DNA of 64,000 nucleotides from Pseudomonas sp. LP_7_YM. GTDB taxonomy: Bacteria; Pseudomonadota; Gammaproteobacteria; Pseudomonadales; Pseudomonadaceae. The DNA lies in assembly GCF_004364435.1 (NCBI RefSeq), contig NZ_SOCT01000002.1:186001-250000 (forward strand). Reading direction: 5' to 3'. This document shows positions 37,157-50,488 of this stretch, in pieces (the stretch's first letter is position 1; each line of letters begins with the position of its first letter). A program made the position numbers and the translations under genes. Under the pieces are notes generated by a model. The model had not been told where the DNA came from. It worked only from the letters and a program-made list of their open reading frames with translations, and did no database searches.

Positions 37157-37567
37157 ATGAACTCCAGTCGCCCCTATCTGATCCGCGCGCTTTATGAGTG
37201 GATCGTGGATAACGATTGCACACCGCACATTCTGGTGAACGCCGAATATCCGGCCGTGCAAGTCCCGCAAGGTTTCGCCAACGATGGCCAGATCGTCCTT
37301 AACTTCTCGCCCAGCGCCGTGCGCCATTTGCACATGGACAATGACGCGGTGAGCTTCGAAGGCCGCTTCGGCGGTGTTCCACACAGCCTCTATGTGCCCG
37401 TGGCCGCAGTCATGGGCATCTATGCCCGTGAGAACGGCCAGGGCATGGTCTTTGATCTGGAGCCCACAGTGGATGAGGACGAGGATCTGGGCGTGGACGA
37501 CGATTTGCCGCCAGACGACGAGCCGCCACGCCCAAGCGGTCGTCCGAGTCTGAAAGTGGTCAAGTAA
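37157..37567 (+). CDS. sspB: ClpXP adaptor SspB
   Basis: A 136-residue adaptor that delivers ssrA-tagged peptides to ClpXP. The folded domain (about 1-105) starts with SSRPYLIRALYEWIVDN. A flexible acidic linker rich in Asp/Glu/Pro follows. The basic C-terminal tail RPSLKVVK matches the ClpX-binding XB motif. It is co-transcribed with sspA and followed by a strong terminator. Confidence 0.95.
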   Translation: MNSSRPYLIRALYEWIVDNDCTPHILVNAEYPAVQVPQGFANDGQIVLNFSPSAVRHLHMDNDAVSFEGRFGGVPHSLYVPVAAVMGIYARENGQGMVFDLEPTVDEDEDLGVDDDLPPDDEPPRPSGRPSLKVVK

Positions 37568-37585
37568 GCCGGCTGCGCAAAGACG

Positions 37586-37617
37586 AAAAAGGCGATCCCT
37601 CGGGATCGCCTTTTTTT
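37586..37617. terminator. Rho-independent terminator after sspB
   Basis: AAAAAGGCGATCCC and GGATCGCCTTTTTTT form a long stem with a TCG loop; A and T runs on both sides make it able to act in both directions. Confidence 0.92.
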
Positions 37618-37659
37618 GTGTCTGCGTGGTCAGCGCGGGAATTGATTCTGGCCGAAGAC

Positions 37660-37695
37660 CGTAGGAGCAAGCTGGCTCGCGATCCCACTCCTGCG
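37660..37695. repeat. REP-like palindromic element
   Basis: GTAGGAGCAAGCTGGCTCGCGATCCCACTCC resembles the common Pseudomonas REP core (GTAGGAGC...GCTCGCGAT). It lies in the 133-base gap between the sspB terminator and the convergent dolP-like gene. Repeat family membership is from memory. Confidence 0.55.
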
Positions 37696-37750
37696 CCCTT
37701 CAGGCAGCAGTGGAGCCGTGTACGGCCCCGAACATCAAGCGCGCGTTGGT

Positions 37751-38919
<1,169 letters not shown>

Positions 38920-39077
38920 CTATGAAAACCTTAATAAGGGCGGCTGGTCGGGCAATGTGTGACTCAGGTCATCGGCTTCCCGGCACAAAACTGTGCAGCC
39001 CGCAAAGCAAAGAGCGAAAAACAGTCTGGGTTATAGATTCCGGAGAGCGTATCAGCACAGTCTTGTGATCGAAGCGG

Positions 39078-39452
39078 TCAGCTGTCGAACGCGTTCTGCA
39101 ACCAGTTCAGCGCAGGTGCCACGCCGGGATCACCATTGATTGCCACGACATCGAAGCGGCAAGGGGAGTTTGCCCATTTCGACTCGCTTTGCAGAAAACA
39201 TTGTGCGGCCAGGGTGAGCTTTGCCTGCTTGCGAAGATCGACGCTTTCCATTGCGCCACCCCATCCAGCGTGGCGTCGATAGCGAACTTCGACGAATACT
39301 ACTGTATCGCCGTCGAGCATGACCAGATCAAGCTCGCCGCGTTTGCATGACCAATTTCGTGTAATGAGCTGCAAACCGTGTTGCAGCAAGTGTCGCAGGG
39401 CGTAGGCTTCGGCCTCGCGCCCTGCGGTCTGTCGGGTATTGCTTGAGGTCAA
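39078..39452 (-). CDS. YraN family (UPF0102) nuclease-like protein
   Basis: A protein of about 124 residues with a predicted endonuclease-like fold: GREAEAYALRHL, then CKRGELDLVMLDGDTVVFVEVRYR, the PD-(D/E)XK-type core. Function is not established. The likely start is the TTG at 39452, which overlaps the lpoA stop as TTGA; another TTG at 39503 lies inside lpoA. No ATG start gives a full-length product, so coupled translation from lpoA is plausible. Confidence 0.82.
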   Translation of the reverse strand: MTSSNTRQTAGREAEAYALRHLLQHGLQLITRNWSCKRGELDLVMLDGDTVVFVEVRYRRHAGWGGAMESVDLRKQAKLTLAAQCFLQSESKWANSPCRFDVVAINGDPGVAPALNWLQNAFDS

Positions 39453-41263
39453 GGAGCGGTGTCCGGCAGGCGTTGAACCTTGCCATCGACGAACTGTGCC
39501 CAAGGCAACTGACGCTCGATGCGCTGGCCCTGGCCGATTGCCAGGCTGCCGGAAAGGCCATCAATTCGACTGTCCGGCAGTGCTTTGAGCTGGCTCAGGC
39601 GCGGCGCCAGGCGATAGGCGTCGATGCCCATGGCGTAGAGACGGCCCAGACTTCCCGATGCCTGCGGCCACTGGGCGGTGACTTGCTGGCGCAACGGATC
39701 GGTAGCGTTCAGCAACCACGGGGTTTCGCAGAAGCGCACACCGCTCAGGTCGTTGTACATCGCCTGATCGTTGCTGTTGGTGAACAGGTGCGAGGTCGCA
39801 TAGACCGGAACGTCGCCAGCGTACTGGAAGACCATGGTTGGCTTGATCTGTTGAGCCTGTTGTGGCGTGGCAGCCAGGAACATGAAGTCGACGTCCTGAC
39901 GACGGTTAGGCTGGGCAGCCATCTGAGCGCCAGTGGTGCTCTGCAGACGCTGGGCGCGGCCTTCGCTGTTACGCAGTTGAAACAGATCGGCGACTTGCTG
40001 GGCCAGGGCAACGGGCTGGTCGATGCGCTCGACACCCAGGAAGGTGCCGCCCTTGGCTTGCCAGCTCTGACGGAAAGCCTCAAGCACACGGTCGCCCCAT
40101 TCGCCTTTCGGCACCATTGCCACGGCGCTGCGTTTGCCATCTGCCCAGGCGCGACGGGCCACTTCACGGGCTTCGTCTTCTGCGGCGAGACCGAACTGAA
40201 ACAGCTCGGCAGGGCCTTGAGCGGTGGAGTCGCTGTAATTAAGGGCCAGAGTTGTAATTGGCAGTTGCTGATGGGTGCTCAACTGTTTGACCAGTGGTTT
40301 TTCCAGCGGCCCGACAACCAGTTGAACCCCGGCGGCCTTGGCCTGAGCGTAGAAGGCGTCCATGGAGGTAACGCGTGAGCTGTCGAACACCTCGACGGCG
40401 GGTGGATTCTGCCCTGCCTGTTGTGCCTGATAGTGAGCAGCCATGAACCCGTCACGCAGCGCGCGCGATACCGAAGCCAGCTGGCCCTCCTGGGGCAGCA
40501 ACAGAGCAATCTTGGTCAGCGGCTCGCTTTTCAGGTCACGCAATTGCGCGAGTGTGGTCGGCAGTTGGCGTGCCGCTGGGTGTTGTGGGTTCTGTGCTTT
40601 CCAGTTGTCGATGGCGGCCTGTTGCTGTTCCAGGGTACCAGCACCTTTGACTGCTCGAGCCAGGCTCAGCCAGCCGCCCATGTCGTCGTTGGCGGTGCTT
40701 TGCAGTTGCTCGGGAGGCAGGGCTGCGACCAGGGTCCAGATGGCGTCATTGTTGGCGCTCAAGGCGTCGCCTTGCAGCAGCGGCCCCATGAACACACGTT
40801 CGCTGGCTGCGGCGAGGGTCTGGCCATCTGTCTCAAGAGCGCGGGCGCGGGCGGTGTGGGCTCGGGTCTGCAGGTCGACCGGCATTTCACCCAGATGCTG
40901 CATGCTGGGGTGATTGAGTGAGGTCAGCGCTGCTTTTGGCTGGCTGCGGCCCAGAGCCAGTTCGGCGGACAGCGTATTGGCGTAGATCTGCTTGTCGGTC
41001 TTGAGCTGGTCCATCTGGACCTGCTCGAGAATGCTGGCAGCGCGACCGGGGTTGTTCTGACGTGCGGCCAGATCGGCAGCGGTCAGACGCAACAGGGCAG
41101 CCTGGTCAGGTGACTTGGCAGCGGCGGCTTGTTCGAGCAATTGCTCGATGCTGGCGTCGGGTGTGCGTGGCAGTTCCCCAAGGCCGGAGGAGGGCGAACC
41201 GGCACAAGCGGCCAACAAGGCAGCCAGGCAGAGGGCAGATAACAGCCGCAGGCAAGCGATCAT
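39449..41263 (-). CDS. lpoA: LpoA-type outer-membrane lipoprotein, penicillin-binding protein activator
   Basis: A 604-residue LppC-family lipoprotein. The ATG at 41263 gives a signal ending in lipobox LAAC (near residue 18). The N-terminal half is helical and TPR-like; the C-terminal half (from about 260) resembles a periplasmic ligand-binding fold (KIALLLPQEGQLASVSRALRDGFM). In E. coli LpoA reaches through the periplasm to activate PBP1A. It is divergent from rsmI, as in many gammaproteobacteria. Confidence 0.92.
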   Translation of the reverse strand: MIACLRLLSALCLAALLAACAGSPSSGLGELPRTPDASIEQLLEQAAAAKSPDQAALLRLTAADLAARQNNPGRAASILEQVQMDQLKTDKQIYANTLSAELALGRSQPKAALTSLNHPSMQHLGEMPVDLQTRAHTARARALETDGQTLAAASERVFMGPLLQGDALSANNDAIWTLVAALPPEQLQSTANDDMGGWLSLARAVKGAGTLEQQQAAIDNWKAQNPQHPAARQLPTTLAQLRDLKSEPLTKIALLLPQEGQLASVSRALRDGFMAAHYQAQQAGQNPPAVEVFDSSRVTSMDAFYAQAKAAGVQLVVGPLEKPLVKQLSTHQQLPITTLALNYSDSTAQGPAELFQFGLAAEDEAREVARRAWADGKRSAVAMVPKGEWGDRVLEAFRQSWQAKGGTFLGVERIDQPVALAQQVADLFQLRNSEGRAQRLQSTTGAQMAAQPNRRQDVDFMFLAATPQQAQQIKPTMVFQYAGDVPVYATSHLFTNSNDQAMYNDLSGVRFCETPWLLNATDPLRQQVTAQWPQASGSLGRLYAMGIDAYRLAPRLSQLKALPDSRIDGLSGSLAIGQGQRIERQLPWAQFVDGKVQRLPDTAP

Positions 41264-41516
41264 GTCTATGTTCCTGATACTTGAGCAAATTAGCGTGGAA
41301 TTGTACCCAAGCACTGGCCGGGGCGCGATGTTGTAAGCGTTACGGCATCAATAATAGTGGACGCTTGAAGCACCACCGAGCGTTTCAAACCAGGGTTTGC
41401 GAAGTGGGGGTCATGCCGTGGGTGTGTAGCGCGTATGCCCGCCACTTCTCAATCTCCCTGTCTGCATCGCCTTAACCTGTACAATGCGGGCTTTAATCGA
41501 ACATGAGGTGTGCGCT

Positions 41517-42389
41517 TTGACTGCTCCGGGTGCTTTGAATTCCACTACAGGCTCGCTTTATGTGGTGGCCACGCCGATAGGCAACCTGGATGACATGAGT
41601 GTGCGTGCCTTGAAGGTATTGCGCGAGGTGTCGTTGATTGCTGCGGAAGATACCAGGCATTCGTTGCGTCTCATGCAGCACTTTGGCATCACAACCCCAT
41701 TGGCCGCTTGCCACGAGCACAACGAGCGGGAAGAGGGCAGCCGTTTCATTGCGCGGTTGCAGGCTGGCGATGACGTGGCTTTGATCTCTGACGCCGGAAC
41801 CCCGCTGATTTCGGATCCTGGCTATCACCTTGTTCGTCAGGCGCGTGCTGCCGGGATTCAGGTAGTGCCGGTTCCAGGCGCATGTGCGTTGATCGCCGCC
41901 CTGTCCGCAGCAGGTTTGCCATCCGATCGTTTTATCTTCGAGGGTTTTCTCCCGGCCAAGTCAGTGGGGCGTAAGGCGCGCCTGGAATTGCTCAAGGAAG
42001 AACCTCGCACGGTGATCTTCTATGAAGCACCGCACCGGATTCTGGAATGCCTGCAGGATCTCGAAGAAATCTTCGGTGCTCAGCGTGCGGCAGTCCTTGG
42101 CCGTGAACTGACTAAAACTTTCGAAACCCTCAAAGGTCTGCCATTGGGTGAGCTCCGGGCATTTGTCGAAGGCGACAGTAACCAGCAGCGCGGCGAATGC
42201 GTGGTGTTGGTGGCGGGCTGGAGCGAGCCTGAAGGAGAAGACGCCATTGGCGCGGAAGCCCGCCGGGTGCTGGATTTGCTATTGCGGGAAATGCCACTCA
42301 AACGCGCGGCAGCTGTGGCGGCCGAGATCACGGGCGTGCGCAAGAACCTGCTGTATCAAGTCGCTTTGGAGAAGCAGAAAGGAGAGTGA
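41517..42389 (+). CDS. rsmI: 16S rRNA (cytidine1402-2'-O)-methyltransferase RsmI
   Basis: A 290-residue tetrapyrrole-methylase-fold enzyme that methylates C1402 of 16S rRNA. The TTG at 41517 is favoured because GAGGTG lies six bases upstream and the product begins MTAPGALNSTTGSLYVVATPIGNLDD like relatives; an ATG at 41484 would add 11 residues. The SAM-related motifs LISDAGTPLISDPG (near 88) and VPVPGACALIAALSAAGLPSDRF are clear. Confidence 0.93.
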   Translation: MTAPGALNSTTGSLYVVATPIGNLDDMSVRALKVLREVSLIAAEDTRHSLRLMQHFGITTPLAACHEHNEREEGSRFIARLQAGDDVALISDAGTPLISDPGYHLVRQARAAGIQVVPVPGACALIAALSAAGLPSDRFIFEGFLPAKSVGRKARLELLKEEPRTVIFYEAPHRILECLQDLEEIFGAQRAAVLGRELTKTFETLKGLPLGELRAFVEGDSNQQRGECVVLVAGWSEPEGEDAIGAEARRVLDLLLREMPLKRAAAVAAEITGVRKNLLYQVALEKQKGE

Positions 42390-42473
42390 CCGTGGGTCGC
42401 GCGCGCTTTGCGTAAAGGTGCGAGGGTGGATTAAAGCTTGTTCTTCTATCGCCCTGCCATTACCCTTGGCGGC

Positions 42474-42832
42474 GGAGAGTCGATTGGACAGTCGCTGCCT
42501 TTCATTGTTCCGCAATGAGGGGGGGAGGAAAGTCCGGGCTCCATAGGGCAGAGTGCCAGGTAACGCCTGGGAGGCGCGAGCCTACGGAAAGTGCCACAGA
42601 AAATAACCGCCTAAGCACTTCGGTGCCGGTAAGGGTGAAAAGGTGCGGTAAGAGCGCACCGCACGTCTGGCAACAGTTCGTGGCTAGGTAAACCCCACTC
42701 GGAGCAAGACCAAATAGGGTTCCTAGGCGTGGCCCGCGCTGGAACCGGGTAGGTTGCTAAAGGTGTCCAGTGATGGCCATCGTAGAGGAATGACTGTCCT
42801 CGACAGAACCCGGCTTACAGATCGACTCTCCA
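42474..42832 (+). ncRNA. rnpB: RNase P RNA (type A)
   Basis: Catalytic RNA that trims tRNA 5' leaders. AGAGTCGAT at 42476-42484 pairs with ATCGACTCT at 42821-42829 to form P1. The conserved stretches GAGGAAAGTCCGGGCTCC (CR-I), CAACAGTTCGTGGC, AGAGCAAGACC-like and TAGAGGAATGACTG...ACAGAACCCGGCTTA (CR-V) are in order. The size of about 355 bases is normal for type A. It lies between rsmI and mraZ as in other pseudomonads. Confidence 0.97.
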
Positions 42833-43036
42833 CCTCTTTTTCTCCCCTCGTTTGTACCATTTCCCCCTCTTTGTAATGCCAAAAAAATCTTAAACCTCAT
42901 AAAGCACTTTAAGTTCAGTGCTCATCTTTTTGAGTTCTCTCAGGTTTATTCCTTAGAGCCTCCCGAATTTCCCCAAATCCCTTCTCTTACCCGTCGTAAA
43001 TCTCCGTCCTGTAAGGCTTTTCCTTAAGAAGTTGCC

Positions 43037-43066
43037 TTGACGGTGTGGTGGGCGCATTCCTATAGT
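43037..43066 (+). promoter_or_regulatory. Sigma70-type promoter of mraZ and the dcw cluster
   Basis: TTGACG at 43037-43042 and TATAGT at 43061-43066 are 18 bases apart, about 75 bases before the mraZ start. Confidence 0.65.
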
Positions 43067-43072
43067 GTGCGC

Positions 43073-43100
43073 AAGTGGCGGAAAGTGGCGTGAAGTGGGT
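43073..43100 (+). promoter_or_regulatory. Three-fold 10-bp repeat, likely MraZ operator
   Basis: AAGTGG occurs at 43073, 43083 and 43093, exactly 10 bases apart, just behind the -10. MraZ is known to bind short tandem TGGG-type repeats with this spacing next to its own promoter, so these are probably autorepression sites. Copies read AAGTGGCGGA, AAGTGGCGTG and AAGTGGGTTT. Confidence 0.65.
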
Positions 43101-43139
43101 TTTTCAACCGCAAAACGATAATGTTCGGAGAAAGCGCCT

Positions 43140-43595
43140 GTGTTCCGTGGTGCAAACGCAATCAATCTCGACGCAAAGGGTCGTCTCGCTATGCCGAGCC
43201 GGTACCGTGACGAGTTGGATTCGCGTAGCTCCGGCCAGTTGATTGTGACCATAGATACCGTCGACCCCTGCTTGTGCATCTATCCGCTCCCGGAGTGGGA
43301 ATTGATCGAAGCCAAATTGCGGGAGCTCGCTACTTTTCGCGAAGAGAATCGCCGTTTGCAGCGACTGCTGATCGGTAATGCGGTTGATCTGGAGCTTGAT
43401 GGCAGTGGGCGCTTTCTAGTGCCGCCGCGTTTACGTGATTACGCCAAGCTCGACAAGCGGGTAATGCTGGTAGGCCAGCTGAACAAGTTTCAACTGTGGG
43501 ATGAAGACGCCTGGAACGCACTTGCTGATGCTGACCTTGCGGCCATACAAAAACCGGGCGCGATGCCTGATGAACTGCGTGATTTGATCCTGTGA
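43140..43595 (+). CDS. mraZ: MraZ, transcriptional regulator of the dcw cluster
   Basis: A 151-residue protein of two AbrB-like (SpoVT-type) halves that forms a ring and represses its own operon. The GTG start at 43140 gives [28 protein letters not shown] lies nine bases upstream. The second half holds [20 protein letters not shown]. Its stop overlaps the rsmH GTG. Confidence 0.95.
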   Translation: MFRGANAINLDAKGRLAMPSRYRDELDSRSSGQLIVTIDTVDPCLCIYPLPEWELIEAKLRELATFREENRRLQRLLIGNAVDLELDGSGRFLVPPRLRDYAKLDKRVMLVGQLNKFQLWDEDAWNALADADLAAIQKPGAMPDELRDLIL

Positions 43596-44535
43596 CTACG
43601 AATAGCGGCTTTACCCACATCACCGTACTGCTTGAAGAAGCCGTCGAGGCTCTCGCGGTGCGCAGCGATGGCTGCTATCTGGATGGTACGTTTGGACGCG
43701 GAGGGCACAGTCGGCTCATCCTGCAGCAGCTCGGGCCGGATGGCCGACTCCTCGGATTTGATAAGGATCCTCAAGCGATTGCCACAGGGCAAGCGCTGGC
43801 GGCCGAAGACGGCCGCTTTGTCATTGTGCAGCGCAGTTTTGCCGAAATGGGCGCGGAGGCTCTGGAACGCGGCATCACGGGAAAAGTCAGCGGCATCCTG
43901 CTTGATCTTGGAGTTTCGTCGCCGCAATTGGACGACCCTGAGCGTGGCTTCAGTTTCATGAACGATGGCCCGTTGGACATGCGCATGGACCCTTCTCGGG
44001 GGATCAGTGCTGCCGATTTCGTCAATAGCGCAACTGTCGAGGAGATTGCCCGCGTCTTCAAGGAATACGGCGAAGAGCGTTTCGCCAAGCGCATGGCCGG
44101 TGCCGTCGTCAATCGTCGCGACACCCAACCTTTTGAACGCACCGCCGATCTGGCCGAGGTGCTGAAAGTGGCCAATCCTGCCTGGGAAAAGGGCAAGAAC
44201 CCTGCAACGCGCGCCTTTCAGGGCTTGCGCATTCACCTCAACAACGAACTCGGCGATCTTGAAGCTGGCCTCGAAGCCGCGCTGGAAGTCCTCGAAGTGG
44301 GCGGCCGTCTGGCTGTCATCAGCTTCCACTCGCTGGAAGACCGCATCGTCAAGCAGTTCATGCGCAAGCTGGTAAAGGGGGAGGCAGACAACATGCCTCG
44401 CAACCTGCCGATCCGGCACCAGGCGTTCGAACCGCGCATCAAGCTGATCGGCAAGGCACAGTTTGCCTCTGACGACGAAACCCGTGCCAATTCACGTTCG
44501 CGCAGTGCAGTGATGCGTGTTGCGGAGAAACTACG

Positions 44536-44539
<4 letters not shown>
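43592..44539 (+). CDS. rsmH: 16S rRNA (cytosine1402-N4)-methyltransferase RsmH
   Basis: A 315-residue methyltransferase (formerly MraW) that acts on the same rRNA base as RsmI encoded nearby. The SAM motif GTFGRGGHS is at residues 32-40, and [20 protein letters not shown] lies near 107-126. The GTG start overlaps mraZ (GTGA), and the end overlaps ftsL. The late motif [13 protein letters not shown] is typical. Confidence 0.96.
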
Positions 44540-46573
<2,034 letters not shown>

Positions 46574-46574
<1 letters not shown>

Positions 46575-48037
46575 TGCCTTTCAACTTGAGCAAGATTTTC
46601 GCCCAGAGCGACCGGGACCTGCTGATCCGTGAACTGACGCTGGACAGCCGCAAGGTCCGTCCAGGCGATCTATTCCTGGCGATCCCGGGTCTGAAAGTCG
46701 ACGGCCGCGCCCACATCACTGACGCCATTGCTCACGGCGCGGCCGCCGTGGCCTATGAAGTCGAAGGCGCCAAGGTGCTGCCGATTACGGATATCCCGAT
46801 GATTCCGGTCAAGCGCCTGGCCGCGCAGCTGTCGGATATTGCCGGCCGTTTTTATGGCGATCCGAGCCGCAGCCTGAATCTGGTAGGCGTGACCGGCACC
46901 AACGGCAAGACCAGTGTCACCCAGTTGATCGCGCAAGCGCTCGACAAGCTGGGTCAGCACTGCGGTCTGATCGGCACGTTGGGCACCGGTTTTTACAGTG
47001 AATTGAAAGGCGGGGTTCACACCACGCCCGATCCGATCTCCGTGCAGTCGACCCTCTACGATCTTAAAAAGGCCGGAGCCAAGGCTATCGCCATGGAAGT
47101 CTCGTCCCATGGTCTGGACCAAGGGCGCGTCACAGCGCTGGCGTTCGACGTTGCCGTGATGACCAACCTGTCCCGGGACCATCTGGATTACCACGGCACG
47201 ATGCAAGCTTATGGCTCCGCCAAGGCCAAGCTGTTTGCCTGGGAGGACCTGAGTTGCCGCGTGATCAACCTTGACGATGAATTCGGTTGCCAACTGGCCG
47301 CCAAACCCGACGCGTCGCGCCTGATCACTTACAGCCTGGAAAACAGTGGCGCGTCTCTGTTCTGCCGCGATGCGCATTTTGACGACGACGGTGTGCGCGC
47401 CACCCTGGTTACGTCACAGGGTGATCATGTCCTGCGCAGCAGTCTGCTGGGCCGTTTCAACCTGAGCAACGTGCTGGCGGCTGTGGGCGCCTTGCTGGGT
47501 CTGGATTATCCGCTGGACGACATCCTCAAGGTGCTGCCGATCCTCGAAGGTCCGGTTGGACGCATGCAACGTTTGGGCGGCGGCGCGCGGCCTCTGGTAG
47601 TGGTCGATTACGCCCACACCCCGGACGCGCTGGAAAAAGTCCTTGGCGCTTTGCGTCCGCACGCCAAAGGTCAACTGACCTGCCTGTTCGGTTGTGGCGG
47701 TGATCGCGATCGCGGCAAGCGTCCACTGATGGCCGAAGTGGTTGAGCGTCTGGCCGACAAGGTACTGGTCACCGATGACAACCCGCGCACCGAAGACCCT
47801 GCGCGTATTTTTGATGACATTCGCGCAGGTTTCACTGCAGTGAATGGCGTTGAGTTCGTTGCCGGGCGTGGCCAGGCTATCGCGCAAATTATCGCCAATG
47901 CACAGGCCGAAGACGTCATCGTGCTGGCAGGCAAGGGGCACGAGGATTACCAGGAAGTCGATGGTCAGCGCCATCCGTTCTCCGACCTGGAAGAAGCCGC
48001 CAAGGCACTGGACGCATGGGAGGCTGCACATGCATAA
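46574..48037 (+). CDS. murE: UDP-MurNAc-tripeptide synthetase MurE (meso-DAP adding)
   Basis: A 487-residue Mur ligase that adds meso-diaminopimelate in the cytoplasm. The P-loop GVTGTNGKTS is near residues 107-116, and DDNPRTEDP near 400 carries the DNPR motif that marks meso-DAP rather than lysine specificity. It shares one base with the ftsI stop and overlaps murF by eight bases. Confidence 0.97.
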
Positions 48038-49400
48038 GCCGCTTTCGTTCAGTGAGCTGCTGGTGCCGCTCGATGCGCGGCGTGTTGGCGATGACGCGAG
48101 TTTCGATGGCGTCAGTATCGATAGCCGGGCGATCAATCCGGGGCAGTTGTTCGTAGCACTGACCGGTCCGAATTTCGACGGTCATGATTATATGGATCAG
48201 GTCGCTGCTAAAGGTGCAGTTGGCGCGCTGGTGGAGCGTGAGATGCCAGGCAGCGCTCTGCCGCAACTGATCGTTGGCGATACCCGTAAGGCGCTGGCGC
48301 AGTTGGGAGCCATGAATCGCAATGCTTTCATCAACAAGCCAATGGCTGCAATCACCGGCTCCAGCGGCAAGACGACGGTCAAGGAGATGCTCGCAAGCAT
48401 CCTGCGTACGCGTGGCTCGGTGCTGGCGACTCGCGGCAATCTGAATAATGAACTGGGTGTGCCGCTGACGCTGTTGGAGCTGGAACCGGAGTTTGACGCC
48501 GCGGTCATCGAGTTGGGCGCGTCGCGGATCGGCGAAATCGCTTTCACTGTCAGTCTGACCAAGCCGCACGTCACTGTCATCACCAATGCCGGGACCGCTC
48601 ACGTGGGCGAGTTCGGCGGTCCCGACAAAATTGTCGAGGCCAAGGGCGAGATTCTGGAAGGCCTCGATGCGCGTGGCATTGCAGTGCTGAATCGCGATGA
48701 CAAGGCATTCGACATCTGGTTTGCTCGCGCCGGTGCACGCAAAGTGCTGAGCTTCTCAAGCAACAGCAGCGAAGCGGACCTGTATGCCAGCGACGTGGGC
48801 ATCGACGCCCGAGGCTGTCCCGCTTTCACACTGCACAGCCCGAGCGGTTCGGCACAGGTGCAGTTGAACCTGCTGGGTGCGCACAACGTAGCCAATGCAT
48901 TGGCTGCAGCGGCGGCTGCGCACGCGCTGAACGTATCGATGCCGGATATCGTCGCCGGGCTCAACGGTGTTCAGCCGGTCAAGGGGCGCACGGTTGCGCA
49001 GCTGGCAAAAAACGGGCTCCGGGTAATTGACGACACTTACAACGCCAACCCGACTTCCGTGGCCGCAGCTACCGACATTCTGGCCGGTTTCAAGGGCCGC
49101 CGGGTGCTGGTGCTGGGCGACATCGGCGAGCTTGGTAACTGGGCAGAGCAGGGCCATCGCGACGTCGGTGCTTATGCAGCCGCAAAGGTCGACGCATTGT
49201 ATGCCGTCGGTCCGTTGATGGCCCATGCCGTCAAGGCTTTCGGGCAGGATGCGCGACATTTTGCGACTCAGGCCGACCTGATCGAGGCGCTGGGCGCCGA
49301 GCAAGAAAAAAACACAACCATTTTGATCAAAGGTTCTCGCAGTGCCGCGATGGAAAACGTCGTGGCGGCCCTGTGCGCTATTAGTTTGGAGAAACATTAA
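48030..49400 (+). CDS. murF: UDP-MurNAc-pentapeptide synthetase MurF
   Basis: A 456-residue Mur ligase that adds D-Ala-D-Ala. The ATG at 48030 has GGAGG eight bases upstream within the murE end. The P-loop [11 protein letters not shown] is near residues 107-117, and the [14 protein letters not shown] motif near 333 is typical of MurF. Its stop overlaps the mraY ATG by one base. Confidence 0.96.
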   Translation: MHKPLSFSELLVPLDARRVGDDASFDGVSIDSRAINPGQLFVALTGPNFDGHDYMDQVAAKGAVGALVEREMPGSALPQLIVGDTRKALAQLGAMNRNAFINKPMAAITGSSGKTTVKEMLASILRTRGSVLATRGNLNNELGVPLTLLELEPEFDAAVIELGASRIGEIAFTVSLTKPHVTVITNAGTAHVGEFGGPDKIVEAKGEILEGLDARGIAVLNRDDKAFDIWFARAGARKVLSFSSNSSEADLYASDVGIDARGCPAFTLHSPSGSAQVQLNLLGAHNVANALAAAAAAHALNVSMPDIVAGLNGVQPVKGRTVAQLAKNGLRVIDDTYNANPTSVAAATDILAGFKGRRVLVLGDIGELGNWAEQGHRDVGAYAAAKVDALYAVGPLMAHAVKAFGQDARHFATQADLIEALGAEQEKNTTILIKGSRSAAMENVVAALCAISLEKH

Positions 49401-50482
49401 TGCTGCTGCTGCTGGCCGAGTATCTGCAACAGTTCTACAAAGGCTTCGCGGTCTTCCAGTACCTGACCCTGCGCGGGATCCTTGGCGTGCTCACTGCATT
49501 GTCACTCTCTTTGTGCTTGGGCCCATGGATGATCCGTGCCCTGCAGAATAAGCAGATCGGCCAATCGGTCCGTAATGACGGCCCTCAGTCCCATCTGTCC
49601 AAATCCGGCACCCCGACCATGGGCGGTGCGCTGATTCTGTCCGCTATCGGCATCGCAACCCTGTTGTGGGCCGACCTCTCCAACCGCTATGTGTGGGTAG
49701 TGCTGATCGTCACGCTGCTGTTCGGCGGCATCGGCTGGGTCGACGACTATCGCAAGGTCATCGAGAAGAATTCCAAGGGCCTGCCAAGCCGCTGGAAGTA
49801 TTTCTGGCAATCGGTGTTCGGTCTGGGCGCTGCGATCTTCCTTTATGTGAGTGCGCAATCGCCTGTGGAAACCACGCTGCTGATCCCGATGCTCAAGGAC
49901 TTCACTATTCCTTTGGGCATTGGCTTCGTAGTGCTTACCTACTTCGTGATCGTCGGCTCCAGCAATGCGGTCAACCTCACCGATGGCCTGGACGGTCTGG
50001 CAATCATGCCAACGGTCATGGTCGGCGGTGCCTTGGGTATCTTCTGCTATCTGTCCGGTAACGTGAAGTTTGCCGAATACCTGTTGATTCCCTATGTGCC
50101 GGGGGCGGGCGAGCTGATTGTGTTCTGCGGTGCGCTGATTGGCGCCGGGCTGGGCTTTCTCTGGTTCAACACTTATCCGGCCCAGGTCTTCATGGGCGAT
50201 GTCGGCGCGCTGGCGCTGGGCGCTGCGCTGGGCACCATCGCGGTCATCGTGCGTCAGGAAATCGTCCTGTTCATCATGGGCGGTGTGTTCGTGATGGAGA
50301 CCCTGTCAGTAGTCATTCAGGTCGCTTCCTTTAAATTGACCGGCCGCCGCGTTTTCCGTATGGCGCCGATCCACCACCACTTTGAACTCAAGGGCTGGCC
50401 CGAGCCGCGCGTGATCGTCCGTTTCTGGATCATCACCGTGATTCTCGTGCTGATCGGCCTTGCCACGTTGAAACTGAGGTAA
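49400..50482 (+). CDS. mraY: Phospho-MurNAc-pentapeptide transferase MraY
   Basis: A 360-residue polytopic enzyme that makes lipid I from UDP-MurNAc-pentapeptide and undecaprenyl phosphate. Catalytic aspartates lie in VDDYRKV and [10 protein letters not shown], and the [10 protein letters not shown] loop and the HHHFELKGW motif near the end (about residue 324-338) are present. Ten membrane helices are expected. Confidence 0.97.
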   Translation: MLLLLAEYLQQFYKGFAVFQYLTLRGILGVLTALSLSLCLGPWMIRALQNKQIGQSVRNDGPQSHLSKSGTPTMGGALILSAIGIATLLWADLSNRYVWVVLIVTLLFGGIGWVDDYRKVIEKNSKGLPSRWKYFWQSVFGLGAAIFLYVSAQSPVETTLLIPMLKDFTIPLGIGFVVLTYFVIVGSSNAVNLTDGLDGLAIMPTVMVGGALGIFCYLSGNVKFAEYLLIPYVPGAGELIVFCGALIGAGLGFLWFNTYPAQVFMGDVGALALGAALGTIAVIVRQEIVLFIMGGVFVMETLSVVIQVASFKLTGRRVFRMAPIHHHFELKGWPEPRVIVRFWIITVILVLIGLATLKLR

Positions 50483-50488
50483 GACAGA

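Larger units (their letters stand above)
42833..43139. other. Noncoding leader region of the dcw cluster
   Basis: 307 bases between rnpB and mraZ, AT-rich in the first half (TTTTTCTC directly behind rnpB may help termination). The second half carries the promoter and repeats listed separately. No open frame is convincing. Confidence 0.5.

Noticed and set aside
39443..40378. 311-codon plus-strand open frame within lpoA
   Set aside because: Shadow of lpoA; no recognisable protein features.
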